The position numbers and the translations under genes were made by a program. A stretch of 64,000 nt of DNA, from the NCBI GenBank assembly GCA_036266075.1, contig DATANV010000002.1:62001-126000 (forward strand), given 5' to 3'. Of this stretch, positions 22,413-31,173 are shown in pieces. The notes under the pieces are model-generated. The model was not told the origin of the DNA. It was given only the letters and a program-made list of their open reading frames with translations, and searched no databases. The stretch is from VRUE01 sp036266075. GTDB lineage: Bacteria > Actinomycetota > Thermoleophilia > Solirubrobacterales > 70-9. Position 1 is the first letter of the stretch. Every line of letters starts with the position of its first letter.

Positions 22413-23672
22413 TCAGTGCTCGCCTGTCTTGAGGTTGCCGAGCACCCCGACCCGGATGCCCAGCCACGGGTAGGTGGCGGTGAAGAACGTGTTGTCCTGC
22501 GGCTGCAGTCCGACCGCCGAAAGCCAGAGCTGGTAGACGGGGGCGTTGGCGATGCCGCCATGCAGCCGGCGCCAGATGCGTCCGCCGCCGCGACCCGACG
22601 GCGGGGGAGTGATGGTGTCGGTCCACTCGACGGCGTTGCCGCCCTGGTCGAGAGTCCCCCAGGGCGAGGTGGTCTTCGCCTGGCCGACCGTGCCGAGGCT
22701 GCCCTGATAGGCCTTTTCGTAAGTGGTCGCGTCCATCCCGAAGGGGTTGACGGACGCGCAGGTTTCCGCGCCGAAGGAGGCGGGGCACCAGCTCGGGGCA
22801 GGCTGCTTTTCGGCGTGGAAGGTCGCCAGCGGTTGCGAGGAGGCGTTGGTGACGTCGCCGGTCGTCGGGTCGAGCGTGGTCGAGAGGGGAGCGGTCGCGG
22901 TGTTGTCTCCGAACACGCCGGGGTTGGTCGGGTACTTCCAGTAGGAGTACTTGCCTTCACCGCTCGGGTCGTAGTAGGCGGCCTTGATCCACTCGTTTTG
23001 GCTGGGCACCACGAAGCCCGACCTGTGGGAGCGGGTCATCGCTCGCACGCTCATGTCGTACATCCCACGCTCGATCTGCCTGGAGAGCCGCACCCGGTAG
23101 GTGATGTAGCGGAAGCCCGCCCCGGCGTTTGCGTGCTTGGCGAGCAGCCGGCCGTTGTAGAGCGAGTTGACGAAACGGGCCGAGCGCAGGAAGTTGGCGA
23201 AGCCGTAGGGCTTATCGGCCCATTCCGGAGAGGCGACCGAGTAGTGGCGACCCGCGGGGGCGCCGGCGGAGAAATCGATCTGCCCGTACTTGGGCCATTC
23301 CGAGGAGCTCTCGTTGGCGCTGTAGAGCCTGTGCCTGTTGCGCCCTGCCGGATCGGCAGTGTTGAGGAACGCGACGTACTGGGCGACCGTGACCTCGAGC
23401 TGGCCGATGCCATAGCGGTAGTCGACGCCACCGACCTGCTGGCAGGGAGGTTGTTTTTCAGCGGGTACGACTTCGGCGCATGACGAGTAGACGGCGTCCG
23501 TGAACGGAACGATCCCGACCGAGGGATTTCCTGCGGCGCCGACCCTGACGGTCTTCAGCGTCAGTACGGCGGGGGCCGGTGAGGCAACCGACATCACCGG
23601 TCCGGCGAGCGCCGATGCCGCCACAATGGTCAGCGCTAGCGCCAGGCGGCCTGGTGTTCGATCGCCGCCCAC
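22413..23672 (-). CDS. Secreted formylglycine-generating-enzyme-like (SUMF1) protein
   Basis: The 419-residue protein has a hydrophobic N-terminal segment (LALALTIVAASALAGPVM) and an FGE-sulfatase fold: YRYGIGQLEVTVAQYVAFLN at the start, FVVPSQNEWIKAAYYDP, WGTLDQGGNAVEWTDT and the final LGIRVGVLGNL. FGE enzymes oxidise cysteine to formylglycine in sulfatases, but secreted relatives often have other or structural roles. No sulfatase is nearby. It is the last gene of an overlapping five-gene operon, starting 1 base after the PHP gene ends. Confidence 0.78.
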   Translation of the reverse strand: MGGDRTPGRLALALTIVAASALAGPVMSVASPAPAVLTLKTVRVGAAGNPSVGIVPFTDAVYSSCAEVVPAEKQPPCQQVGGVDYRYGIGQLEVTVAQYVAFLNTADPAGRNRHRLYSANESSSEWPKYGQIDFSAGAPAGRHYSVASPEWADKPYGFANFLRSARFVNSLYNGRLLAKHANAGAGFRYITYRVRLSRQIERGMYDMSVRAMTRSHRSGFVVPSQNEWIKAAYYDPSGEGKYSYWKYPTNPGVFGDNTATAPLSTTLDPTTGDVTNASSQPLATFHAEKQPAPSWCPASFGAETCASVNPFGMDATTYEKAYQGSLGTVGQAKTTSPWGTLDQGGNAVEWTDTITPPPSGRGGGRIWRRLHGGIANAPVYQLWLSAVGLQPQDNTFFTATYPWLGIRVGVLGNLKTGEH

Positions 23673-24404
23673 TCAGCCAGCCCTTGCCAACTCAGGCTCA
23701 CGCAGCTCGTGCATGACGCTGGCGCAATGGTCGTAGCGACCGATGGTCTCGCGGTTTTTACTCCCGGTGCCCGGTAGCAGTGGGACGCCGTGTCGCAAAA
23801 ATGGCCGCAGAGTGCGCGTCGTCGGGCATCTCCAGCGCTCGTCCACCACGATTCGAGCATCGGATTCCGCCGCCGCAATCGCAAGCGAATCGACCAGCTC
23901 CAGCGACACGTCTTCCTCACCGAGTCCGAGCGTGGGGAGGGCGCTAAACAGATGCGCAATCACGACGTGCTCGTGACGGTGGAGCGCGGCGGCCGTCCCG
24001 TTGACCATCCAGCGAAGAATCATCTGGCGGTCAAGCTCCCCCGCTTCGATTCGCTCGCGAGTGGAGCGGGGATTCATCGGTCCGTCGGGCGACGGCGCCT
24101 GATGGCCCACTACATACACCGCGTCGATCCCCATCAACTCGCGGGGAAGGTCAAGGCGACCGTAGATATCGAGGATCTTCGCCTCCACTGCACAGTGCAA
24201 GACGATCGACGTTTGCTCTCTGCATTTTTTTATCGCTGCGACATAGGCAGGGACCCACCTGGAGTCTGCCCGTACGTGGTCAGCAAAAACGAGCTCCGTC
24301 AAGCCGATTCGCTCGGCCTCGGCGACGTTCTCCTCGATCGTGCTCTGACCGTCCGAGAAAGTCGAGTAGACGTGCATGTCCTGGGTCAAGGCGGGCTCAG
24401 CCAT
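23673..24404 (-). CDS. PHP-domain phosphoesterase
   Basis: The 243-residue protein begins with the PHP signature (DMHVYSTFSDGQSTIEENVA), with later LVFADHVR, LHCAVEAKI, YVVGHQ and VIAHLFS segments supplying the usual His/Asp metal ligands. The first motif reads HVYST rather than the common HxHS/T. PHP enzymes are metal-dependent phosphoesterases such as histidinol phosphatase; the substrate is unknown. Its start overlaps the end of the ATP-grasp gene by 19 bases. Confidence 0.8.
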   Translation of the reverse strand: MAEPALTQDMHVYSTFSDGQSTIEENVAEAERIGLTELVFADHVRADSRWVPAYVAAIKKCREQTSIVLHCAVEAKILDIYGRLDLPRELMGIDAVYVVGHQAPSPDGPMNPRSTRERIEAGELDRQMILRWMVNGTAAALHRHEHVVIAHLFSALPTLGLGEEDVSLELVDSLAIAAAESDARIVVDERWRCPTTRTLRPFLRHGVPLLPGTGSKNRETIGRYDHCASVMHELREPELARAG

Positions 24405-25411
24405 CGGACGCCCTCCGCGGCGCTGTCGATCTGCAGGTCGCGAGTCATCGCCAGCTGCTCGATGGGAGCGATGTCCTCGGGCAGCGGCAAGTCGAGTGCC
24501 TCATCGACGCAGAACTTCGGCATGTTCACGCCGCTCGCCACCGTCAGCGGTATCGTCCCTCCGAAGCAAGGGTTGACCTCGAGCAGGGCGGGTTCGCCGT
24601 CGAAGGCCTCCTTCACCTGGATGCTCGCCACGGAGGTGAGTCCGATCCGCTCGGCGATCCGACGCCCAATTGCCTCCAGCCGCTCATCGCGCGCGGTGCT
24701 CCCGGTCGCCACGATTCCTGAGCCGACCTTCGACCGCTCCCACGGCACCACGGTTATCACCTGCCCATCGGACCTTGCCAGAATGTCGAGTGAATACCCG
24801 ACGCCGGGCAAGTATTCCTGAACGATCAGCGAGCCATCGCGATCGATCCGCTCCAGATCTTCGCGCCGCTCGATCAATTGGATTCGGTGCGATCGGGCGC
24901 TCATCCTTGGCTTCACAATCACCGGCAGTTCGGGGCGGGATGGATCGAAAGCCTCGTCTGCGAGCGTCGAGTCAGGCACCCGTACTGCCCCCTTGCAGTG
25001 CCGGTGTAACGCCCACTTGTCGAGGCACATTCGCAGCGTTTTCTCCGACGCGAGGACGATTTTCGTGCCGATGTCGGCGAAGAAGACCCGCGCGCTCGCG
25101 AGCAGCAACAACTCACAATCCACGGTCGGAATCAAGACGTCAATTCGATGGCGCTCGCAAAACGAGTAAACCAACTCGGTCCATGAGTCTCTGCCTCTCC
25201 TGGGAATCAGCGGCTGTCGATCTCCCTCGAGCGAAGAAAGGCCCGGCACGTGAGGATCGACATCCGCCAAATAGATCTCAAGCTTCTCCCCACTCAGCGC
25301 CTTCATTACTGCGATGCCAGATGGTTCCCCCGTGCCCGTGACGAGCACGCGCGGGCGCCCCGATGATTTTTGCGGCGCCCTCCGCCCTTGATGACTGAGT
25401 TTGTCCGACAC
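24386..25411 (-). CDS. ATP-grasp ligase
   Basis: GTG 25411 was chosen because AGGAGG lies 9 bases upstream; an ATG exists at 25468. The 341-residue protein has an N-terminal Rossmann-like part (RVLVTGTGEPSGIAVMKAL), then the ATP-grasp domain: LPVIVKPRMSARSHRIQLIE, LIVQEYLPGVGYSLDIL and the metal-binding end ALLEVNPCFGGT. It resembles carbamoyl-phosphate-synthase-like carboxylate ligases, which activate an acid with ATP and join it to an amine. The partner is unknown. The PHP gene overlaps it, so they may act in sequence. Confidence 0.82.
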   Translation of the reverse strand: MSDKLSHQGRRAPQKSSGRPRVLVTGTGEPSGIAVMKALSGEKLEIYLADVDPHVPGLSSLEGDRQPLIPRRGRDSWTELVYSFCERHRIDVLIPTVDCELLLLASARVFFADIGTKIVLASEKTLRMCLDKWALHRHCKGAVRVPDSTLADEAFDPSRPELPVIVKPRMSARSHRIQLIERREDLERIDRDGSLIVQEYLPGVGYSLDILARSDGQVITVVPWERSKVGSGIVATGSTARDERLEAIGRRIAERIGLTSVASIQVKEAFDGEPALLEVNPCFGGTIPLTVASGVNMPKFCVDEALDLPLPEDIAPIEQLAMTRDLQIDSAAEGVRWLSPP

Positions 25412-25425
25412 TGGAATCAAGCCTC

Positions 25426-26139
25426 CTATCGAATTAGCAGCGGCGTGCCGATCGGCATCAGGCGCCATAGCCGGCGCACCGCCCCGTTGCGGACGCGAAT
25501 GCAGCCGTGGGACGGGCGGCCGGGAATCAGGAAGGGTTCGCTGGTGCCGTGGATGCCGATGATCCCGCCGCCGGGCCAGTCACTGAGAACGGAGTAGTCG
25601 CTGCTGCCAAACGCCACTGGCCCGTAGAGGCCGCCGGGGCCGGGCGTTCTGAACTTCTCGCGTATCCAGAAGTGCCCCGCTGGCGTGGGAGTGCTCGGCT
25701 TCCCGATTCCGACGGGGGCCCTCCAGATCGGCTGGCCCCGTCGATAGAGGGTCGCGCGCAGCTTGTGACGAACCAAGACAAGCAGGGTCCGCGCGCGGTA
25801 GTAGGGGCCGAGGGCTGAGCGACGGACCCAGCCGGTGCGACCGCTCGGGCGCATCGGGATGCGAACCTCGAGCCAGGTGTGCCACTTTGAATCCCTCCAG
25901 CTGCTGAGGACCGGATAGACCTCCGGGAACCCGTCCTCGGTGAGGTAGTGGGTCCGCGTGATCCGCCGCGCCTGCGAGGTTGGCAGCCAGCGGATCGGTG
26001 CCTTTCGCACCGGGTGCGCCCAGCGCGTGAAAGTCCGTTCGTTCGAGAGGCGAGTGCTGCCGTTGGCACCGGGGACGATGGCTGCAGCTGCAGCGGCCGG
26101 AAGCATAAGTGCCGCTAGCAGGACAACGAGAGCCGCCAT
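25426..26139 (-). CDS. Secreted L,D-transpeptidase (YkuD)
   Basis: The 237-residue protein starts MAALVVLLAALMLPAAAAAA, a signal peptide. The C-terminal half is a YkuD domain with the catalytic motif IIGIHGTSEPFLIPG then SHGCIRVRN, containing the essential His, Cys and Arg. These enzymes cross-link peptidoglycan or attach proteins to it using L,D bonds. ATG 26139 lies 2 bases after the stop of the ice-binding gene. Anchoring that protein to the wall is a possible role. Confidence 0.87.
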   Translation of the reverse strand: MAALVVLLAALMLPAAAAAAIVPGANGSTRLSNERTFTRWAHPVRKAPIRWLPTSQARRITRTHYLTEDGFPEVYPVLSSWRDSKWHTWLEVRIPMRPSGRTGWVRRSALGPYYRARTLLVLVRHKLRATLYRRGQPIWRAPVGIGKPSTPTPAGHFWIREKFRTPGPGGLYGPVAFGSSDYSVLSDWPGGGIIGIHGTSEPFLIPGRPSHGCIRVRNGAVRRLWRLMPIGTPLLIR

Positions 26140-26141
26140 GC

Positions 26142-27323
26142 TCAGCCCGTGAAGTCTGGGCTCGGGGCAGCCCGAGCGCAACGATTGAAGCTCCGGCTCG
26201 CGACATCGCGTCGGCCTCTGCGATCGACCGCCACCACTCGGATCGTGTTGCGCCCGGCGCGCAAGCCGACGACGCTGACCCAGACCGAGAACCGTTTGCC
26301 GGTGCTTCGTTTGATCAGCTTGCCGTCGAGGTAGACACTGACCTTGCGCATCCGTACCTGGCTGTGGATCCTGAACTTGGCCCTGAACCCACCGTCGGCG
26401 CAGGGAGCTCCGCGATTTGGGGGGCCGCCAGTACGTCTGGGGCTGGGGACTCCGGTGATCTGCACGTTCGGCCCGCCATTGCCATTGCCACCCCCAGGAC
26501 CGCCACCAGCTCCACCGCCTTTGCCGCCACCGCCCACACTGCCGCCGCCGGTTTCGTCGCCACCACCACCGATTTCGCCGCCTCCGCCACCACCCCCGGT
26601 TCCGCCAACCGCGCAGTCGGCTCTCGTGACGGTGTCGTTGATCAACGTGACCGAGGCGTTCCGGGCGAGCAGCCTGCCGAGTACGGTGATGCCGCTATTC
26701 AGCTCAATCGATTCCAGCGCCAGGATGTTCCCGGCGAAGGCGGAATCCGTGCCGAGCGTTGCCGATGAGCCGACCTGCCAGAAGAGATGGCACGGCTGGG
26801 CACCATTGATCATCAGCACCTGAGAGGCGGAGGCGCTGATCAGAGTGGTTGCCGTCTTGAAGATGAAGACCGCATCCGGGTTGCCCTGGCCATTCAACGT
26901 CAGCGTCCCCGTGATGCCGAAGGTCCCCGATTCGGAGTTGTAGACGCCGGGGGTCAGGGTCTGACCGCCGAGCTCGGTGGCAAGCGTGTTGACAGGACCC
27001 TGCCCAGCCGCGTCGTTGTATGCGGTGGTCAGATCAGCCTGGGCCTGCCCAGCGAGGGTGTCGGCCTGGTGGGTTGCCCCGTTGATCGTTCCGTTCGGGG
27101 CGCCGCCAAAGCCAGTCACCGCGGGAGTTGGAGAGGTTCCGAGATCGCCGTTGATCACACTGGGTCCGGTGTTAGTGACCCCAGCTCCGGCCAATACCGC
27201 AAAGCTGTTCGCCGTTCCGAGGCCAACCGACGTCGCCGCCATGGAGCTTGCGGCGAGTGCCAAGGTCGCTATTAGCGCGACCGCAAATGAGATGATGCCG
27301 ATCTTCGACGCTACGCGCTCCAT
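26142..27323 (-). CDS. Secreted ice-binding protein (DUF3494) with C-terminal beta domain
   Basis: This protein has 393 residues. A signal peptide ends in MAA (about residue 30). About 33-235 is a DUF3494 beta-solenoid: VGLGTANSFAVLAGAGVTNT, VINGDLGTSPTPAVTGF, GGQTLTPGVYNSESGTFGIT, NPDAVFIFKTATTLIS, CHLFWQVGSSATLGTDSAFAGNI. DUF3494 proteins bind ice and stop crystal growth. A Gly-rich linker (about 240-285) and a beta-sandwich-like end (VRMRKVSVYLDGKLIKRS) follow. It heads the five-gene operon and carries the 55-nt shared element upstream. Confidence 0.88.
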   Translation of the reverse strand: MERVASKIGIISFAVALIATLALAASSMAATSVGLGTANSFAVLAGAGVTNTGPSVINGDLGTSPTPAVTGFGGAPNGTINGATHQADTLAGQAQADLTTAYNDAAGQGPVNTLATELGGQTLTPGVYNSESGTFGITGTLTLNGQGNPDAVFIFKTATTLISASASQVLMINGAQPCHLFWQVGSSATLGTDSAFAGNILALESIELNSGITVLGRLLARNASVTLINDTVTRADCAVGGTGGGGGGGEIGGGGDETGGGSVGGGGKGGGAGGGPGGGNGNGGPNVQITGVPSPRRTGGPPNRGAPCADGGFRAKFRIHSQVRMRKVSVYLDGKLIKRSTGKRFSVWVSVVGLRAGRNTIRVVAVDRRGRRDVASRSFNRCARAAPSPDFTG

Positions 27324-27355
27324 CTCTGTCCACTATCAGTATGCGGGTCGCGTAA

Positions 27356-27410
27356 CACAATCCCCCGGACGTATGAGGCATTGCAGATATCCCCCGGAAG
27401 GGCTAGCCAG
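27356..27410 (-). promoter_or_regulatory. Shared 55-nt element, copy at the ice-binding operon
   Basis: On the minus strand it reads TGGCTAGCCC, GGGGGATAT, 22 bases, GGGGGATTGTG. The same arrangement occurs at 31736-31790. It lies 33-87 bases upstream of ATG 27323. Confidence 0.6.
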
Positions 27411-27433
27411 AAGTTGTCATCGGTGGGCCTCTC

Positions 27434-28120
27434 CTATACCTCCCAGGTGATCTGCCCGGTAACCAATGCAATCGCTACGGCGTGTGCGCGCGTGTGCGCC
27501 CCCAGCTTGCCCAGCGCGTTGTGAACGTGAGACTTGACCGTCTCCGGAGAGAGAAATAGGCGCTCCGCGATGTCGCCGCTCTGGAGCCCAGATGCAACCA
27601 ACATCATGACTTCACGCTCGCGCTCACTGAGTTGCAACCGGCCGCTCCCCTCGGTCACGACCGGCGCCCACGTTGCTTGGTGGGCCAAGGAGCCTTTTGC
27701 CTGCTCAGCCGAGGCATCGTCGGGCGGGATGAAGACAGAAAGGTGGCGTGCGGGCAGAACGTTTGCCGTCGCGCTGAACTCGACCGACATTGACCCGCGG
27801 TCCGGAATGTACAACTGGTACCAACCCTCCGCGCCCCCACTGGCCAAGAATGCTCCCCATTGTTCCTCGAGCCTCCTGCGCTCGTTTGGAGCCGTGAAAT
27901 CGTCCATCGTGTGCCAGGGGATCTCCTGCCAAGCGACCCCCAGCAGGTCACATGCCGCGGCATTCCCGGTCACCCAGCGTCGCTGGTCGTCGGCGATCAG
28001 CATCGGATGTCGTGAGCGTTCTAGCGCCGTCCGCAGGCGCATTGCTGCCTGCGGGCCGGACTCGCCGTTCGCAAAAACCTGCGCGTTTTCTCCGTCAGCG
28101 GGCGGCTCAGGCGTAGCCAT
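27434..28120 (-). CDS. PAS-LuxR transcription regulator
   Basis: From ATG 28120 (GGAGG 5 bases upstream) the 228-residue protein has a PAS-like sensor (about 25-140: ALERSRHPMLIADDQRRWVT, GVAWQEIPWHTMDDF) and a LuxR-type HTH (about 165-225: LSEREREVMMLVASGLQSGD, IAERLFLSPETVKSHVHNAL). It lacks a receiver domain, so the PAS module likely senses a signal directly. It lies between the ice-binding operon and the B12-GGDEF gene and is a candidate regulator of either. Confidence 0.85.
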   Translation of the reverse strand: MATPEPPADGENAQVFANGESGPQAAMRLRTALERSRHPMLIADDQRRWVTGNAAACDLLGVAWQEIPWHTMDDFTAPNERRRLEEQWGAFLASGGAEGWYQLYIPDRGSMSVEFSATANVLPARHLSVFIPPDDASAEQAKGSLAHQATWAPVVTEGSGRLQLSEREREVMMLVASGLQSGDIAERLFLSPETVKSHVHNALGKLGAHTRAHAVAIALVTGQITWEV

Positions 28121-28132
28121 CACAACCTCCTT

Positions 28133-28191
28133 GACTCCTGGCCCATACAGCGCTGATTGCTTACTCTGTTTCGTACGATATGGGCCGAGTC
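28133..28191. promoter_or_regulatory. Spaced inverted repeat upstream of the LuxR gene
   Basis: GACTC-CT-GGCCCATA at 28133-28147 pairs with TATGGGCC-GAGTC at 28179-28191, 31 bases apart. It could be an operator for the divergent genes at 28120 and 28333. The rest of 28192-28332 shows no further feature. Confidence 0.4.
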
Positions 28192-28332
28192 CTTAAGGAT
28201 GCAAGGCATCGCCCAAGAGGTCTTTGCCTTGTTTGCGTGTTCGAAAGAGGCTGAGCCTCAGCAGCAGTCCGGTCAATTTCCTTGAATACCAGTACGTTTG
28301 TTGGTGTACCTCTTTAATCGGCGTACCCTCAT

Positions 28333-29688
28333 GTGATTGTGATCTCCTCAACGGAGCGCGTCGAGCGCCCGTCACGGCGTGAAGTAGATAAGGCGACTCG
28401 CCGTCTGTCCCGCACTTACCAGGACGCGCTTACGGTTGCCGACGCCGGGGGCGCTGGGCGTGTGGCCAGGCAGGCGCTGGGCGAGGGCATGGGTGTCGCG
28501 GGCCTCTACCAGCGGGTGATCGCCCCGGCGATGTGGCGGATCGGCGAGCTCTGGGAACAGGGGACGATCTCGGTCGCCGACGAGCATCTCGCAACCGCGC
28601 TTACGCACCAGACGATGGCGGGCATCTATGGGCCCAGTCTCGGCCACAAGGTCAAGCCGGGCCGGATACTGATGGCCGCGGTAGAGGGGGAGCGGCATGC
28701 CCTCGGGTTGAGGATGGCCGGCGATGTCGTCGAACTGGCGGGATACGAAACGATCTACCTCGGGGCCGATGTTCCGACCGACGATCTTCTCCAAGCCGTG
28801 GCAACTCGCTCGCCCGATCTGGTCGGTCTATCGGCGACGATGCCGAGCTCGATCCAGGCGCTTGATCGCGCTGTTGCCGAGATCCAACGTGTCAATCCCA
28901 ATCTGGTCGTCCTGTTCGGAGGCCAGGGTGTACGACCGCGAGAGCGGAACGACGAAGCAGTACTGGTTCGGGATCTCGAGCAGTTGTTGGGAATGGTCGA
29001 GGCCGCCCTCGACGTCGCGGCCCCGGGTCCGAGGGACTCTTCGGCGCCCAGAGAGCCACCCCCGGAGCGCGTAGTTGCGCTGGCCGACCCACAAGGCGCC
29101 GACCTGGCGGTGTCCGGCAAATCGGTGCAGGAGGGCGAGTCGGTCGAGGGACACCTTTCAGGCATTGCCGCCGAGACGGCCGACCTGGCACGGGATCTAG
29201 CTCGCCAGGCGAACACCTACAAGGACCTCGCCTACACGGACACGCTCAGCGGACTGCCCAACCGCCGGGCGTTTGAGGATCGCGCCGCTCGTCTTAGGGA
29301 CTTCTCCGATGCCAAGCCGCTCGCTGTTTTGATGATCGATTTGGACGGCTTCAAGCCAGTGAACGACTCCGAAGGTCATGAGGCGGGAGATCGAATCCTC
29401 GCCTTGATAGCCCGAACACTCGCCGGGGGGCTTCGCGAAGGCGACTTCGTTGCTCGCTTCGGCGGCGACGAGTTTGCCGCCCTTCTGCCCCGTACTGGTT
29501 TGAGCGAGGCAGAGGCGCTGGCAGAGCGACTGCGCGCGCGAGTGCAGGATGCCGGCTCCGATTCCTCGGTCACCGCGAGCATCGGCGTTGCCATGCTGGA
29601 GGACGATGTCCGGCGAGCGCTTCTGCGGGCAGATGTCGCTCTTTACGAGGCCAAGAACTCGGGTCGCAACATGGTCAAGTGTGGCTAG
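28333..29688 (+). CDS. CarH-type B12-binding (light) sensor fused to GGDEF diguanylate cyclase
   Basis: This protein has 451 residues. About 45-100 is the helical B12 cap, with LWEQGTISVADEH (W74-x9-E84-H85), the Wx9EH signature of CarH-type adenosylcobalamin photoreceptors. About 108-225 is the B12 Rossmann domain with E120-R-H122-A-L-G125 (DxHxxG-like, lower axial His), LVGLSATMPSS and VVLFGGQG. About 295-451 is GGDEF: YTDTLSGLPNRRAF, active site GGDEF at 377-381, and an intact I-site RxxD at 368-371. This predicts c-di-GMP synthesis controlled by B12 state and perhaps light. No ribosome site is seen at GTG 28333, and the start could vary by a few codons. Confidence 0.88.
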   Translation: MIVISSTERVERPSRREVDKATRRLSRTYQDALTVADAGGAGRVARQALGEGMGVAGLYQRVIAPAMWRIGELWEQGTISVADEHLATALTHQTMAGIYGPSLGHKVKPGRILMAAVEGERHALGLRMAGDVVELAGYETIYLGADVPTDDLLQAVATRSPDLVGLSATMPSSIQALDRAVAEIQRVNPNLVVLFGGQGVRPRERNDEAVLVRDLEQLLGMVEAALDVAAPGPRDSSAPREPPPERVVALADPQGADLAVSGKSVQEGESVEGHLSGIAAETADLARDLARQANTYKDLAYTDTLSGLPNRRAFEDRAARLRDFSDAKPLAVLMIDLDGFKPVNDSEGHEAGDRILALIARTLAGGLREGDFVARFGGDEFAALLPRTGLSEAEALAERLRARVQDAGSDSSVTASIGVAMLEDDVRRALLRADVALYEAKNSGRNMVKCG

Positions 29689-29702
29689 GCAGATCAACGC
29701 CG

Positions 29703-31127
29703 TTACCAGCGGCGTGCGGCGCCAAACAGCTCCTGCGCGTAGCCGGCCACTGAGACCGGCGACATGAACAGCTGGTAGGTGAAGAGGTAGCCGAAATAGC
29801 CGAGCCGGTTCTGTCGGACCTTGAGGCCGACCTCGTCAAAGGACTGCTTGCTCAGGTGGAACATGATCATCGAGAGCATCACGTTCAACGGCAAAACGGC
29901 GAGCGTCATCGGCCCGACGATCGCGAAGTTGCCGAAGAGGGCCAAGACGATCCCGATCGGGAAGGCGATCGAGAAGACGACGTCCACGTAAGGAAAGACG
30001 AAGTTGACGAGCACCGCGTGGACGTTGGACCGACCTCCGGCCAGCAGTGCGCCGCCGTGCTCGCGCAGCCCCTCGATCATCCCGCGCGCCCAGCGCCGCC
30101 GTTGCCGGGCGAATGCCCGGGCGTCTTCTGGGGCACTGGTGAAGGCGATCGCGGTGCGCTCGTAGCCGACCCTGCCCCCCTTGCGCATCATCGCCCAGGT
30201 GAGCACGATGTCCTCGCCGATGCGGTCCGGCCAGCCGCCTACCTGGTGGAGCGCCGCCGTGCGGTAAACGCTGAAGGCGCCCTGCGCGACCATCGTTCCC
30301 TGGAACAGGCCCTGTTGGCGCTTGACCGAGGCGATGCCCAGGAAGTAGTCCCACTCCTGGGCGCGGGTGATGAAGTTCTGGCGGGAGTTGCGGACGAAGA
30401 CGGCGCCGGCGACCGCGACCGTGTCCGGCGGGGAGATCAGCAGCCGGGCGACCACGCGCTGCAGTGCCGAGGGCATCAGCAGGGTGTCGGCGTCGACGGT
30501 TGCCATCAGTGGAGTTCGCACCCGCCGTAGTGCCGCGGTCAGGGCCTGCGCCTTACCGCCGTGGGGGAGGATGAGGACGGTGATGTCGGGGTTGGCTGCG
30601 GCACGGGCGCGGCCCAGTTCGGCGGTGCGATCGGTGGAGCCGTCGTCGGCGACCAGGATCCGCAGCCTGCCCGGATAGTCCTGCTCGACGACGAAGTCGA
30701 GGGTCGCTTCGATCGTCTCCTCCTCGTTGAAGCAGGCGATCACCACGGTGGCTTCGGGAAAGGCAAGATCGAAGCGCAGCGGGGGAGGGTGGTCGATCAG
30801 CAGCGAGGCGATCAAGTTGGCGTTGAGGTAGCCGGGGATGATCGCGATGCCGAAGATCACGGCGATCGCGAGGGGCATGGTGATCGATTGGCCCAGGGCG
30901 TCGATCCACGAAAGTGAGAGCCACAGCGAAAAGCCGGCCCAGGCGAGGCCGATCCCGACGACGAAGAGCAGCTTCAGATGCAAGGCGATGTAGAGGCGGC
31001 GGCGCTCGCGCGGCGTCCGCTCGAGGTCCTTGACCAAGATCGCCGGGGCGTCGGCGAGCACGGAGCCGACACTCGGCTCCAGCGGCGGCGAGGTGATCGG
31101 TCCCGGATCGGGCTTGATCGTGGCCAT
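29703..31127 (-). CDS. Family-2 glycosyltransferase, processive polysaccharide synthase type
   Basis: The 474-residue membrane protein has two N-terminal helices, a GT-A domain and three to four C-terminal helices. Motifs: VVIACFNEEETIEATLDFV, ILVADDGSTDRT, the DAD metal site in LMATVDADTL, GGWPDRIGEDIVLTW and the QxxRW-type RQRRRWARG. These are the features of PgaC-, HasA- and BcsA-like synthases that polymerise and export polysaccharide. Such enzymes are often switched on by c-di-GMP, though no PilZ domain is seen here. It follows the STAS gene by 46 bases. Confidence 0.88.
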   Translation of the reverse strand: MATIKPDPGPITSPPLEPSVGSVLADAPAILVKDLERTPRERRRLYIALHLKLLFVVGIGLAWAGFSLWLSLSWIDALGQSITMPLAIAVIFGIAIIPGYLNANLIASLLIDHPPPLRFDLAFPEATVVIACFNEEETIEATLDFVVEQDYPGRLRILVADDGSTDRTAELGRARAAANPDITVLILPHGGKAQALTAALRRVRTPLMATVDADTLLMPSALQRVVARLLISPPDTVAVAGAVFVRNSRQNFITRAQEWDYFLGIASVKRQQGLFQGTMVAQGAFSVYRTAALHQVGGWPDRIGEDIVLTWAMMRKGGRVGYERTAIAFTSAPEDARAFARQRRRWARGMIEGLREHGGALLAGGRSNVHAVLVNFVFPYVDVVFSIAFPIGIVLALFGNFAIVGPMTLAVLPLNVMLSMIMFHLSKQSFDEVGLKVRQNRLGYFGYLFTYQLFMSPVSVAGYAQELFGAARRW

Positions 31128-31173
31128 CTCTCAAGACCTATCGACCAGCCAGCGGAGACCTACACCTCAAGGA

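Noticed and set aside
22413..23672. A sulfatase-maturation system.
   Set aside because: The FGE-like protein is present but there is no sulfatase gene in the window.
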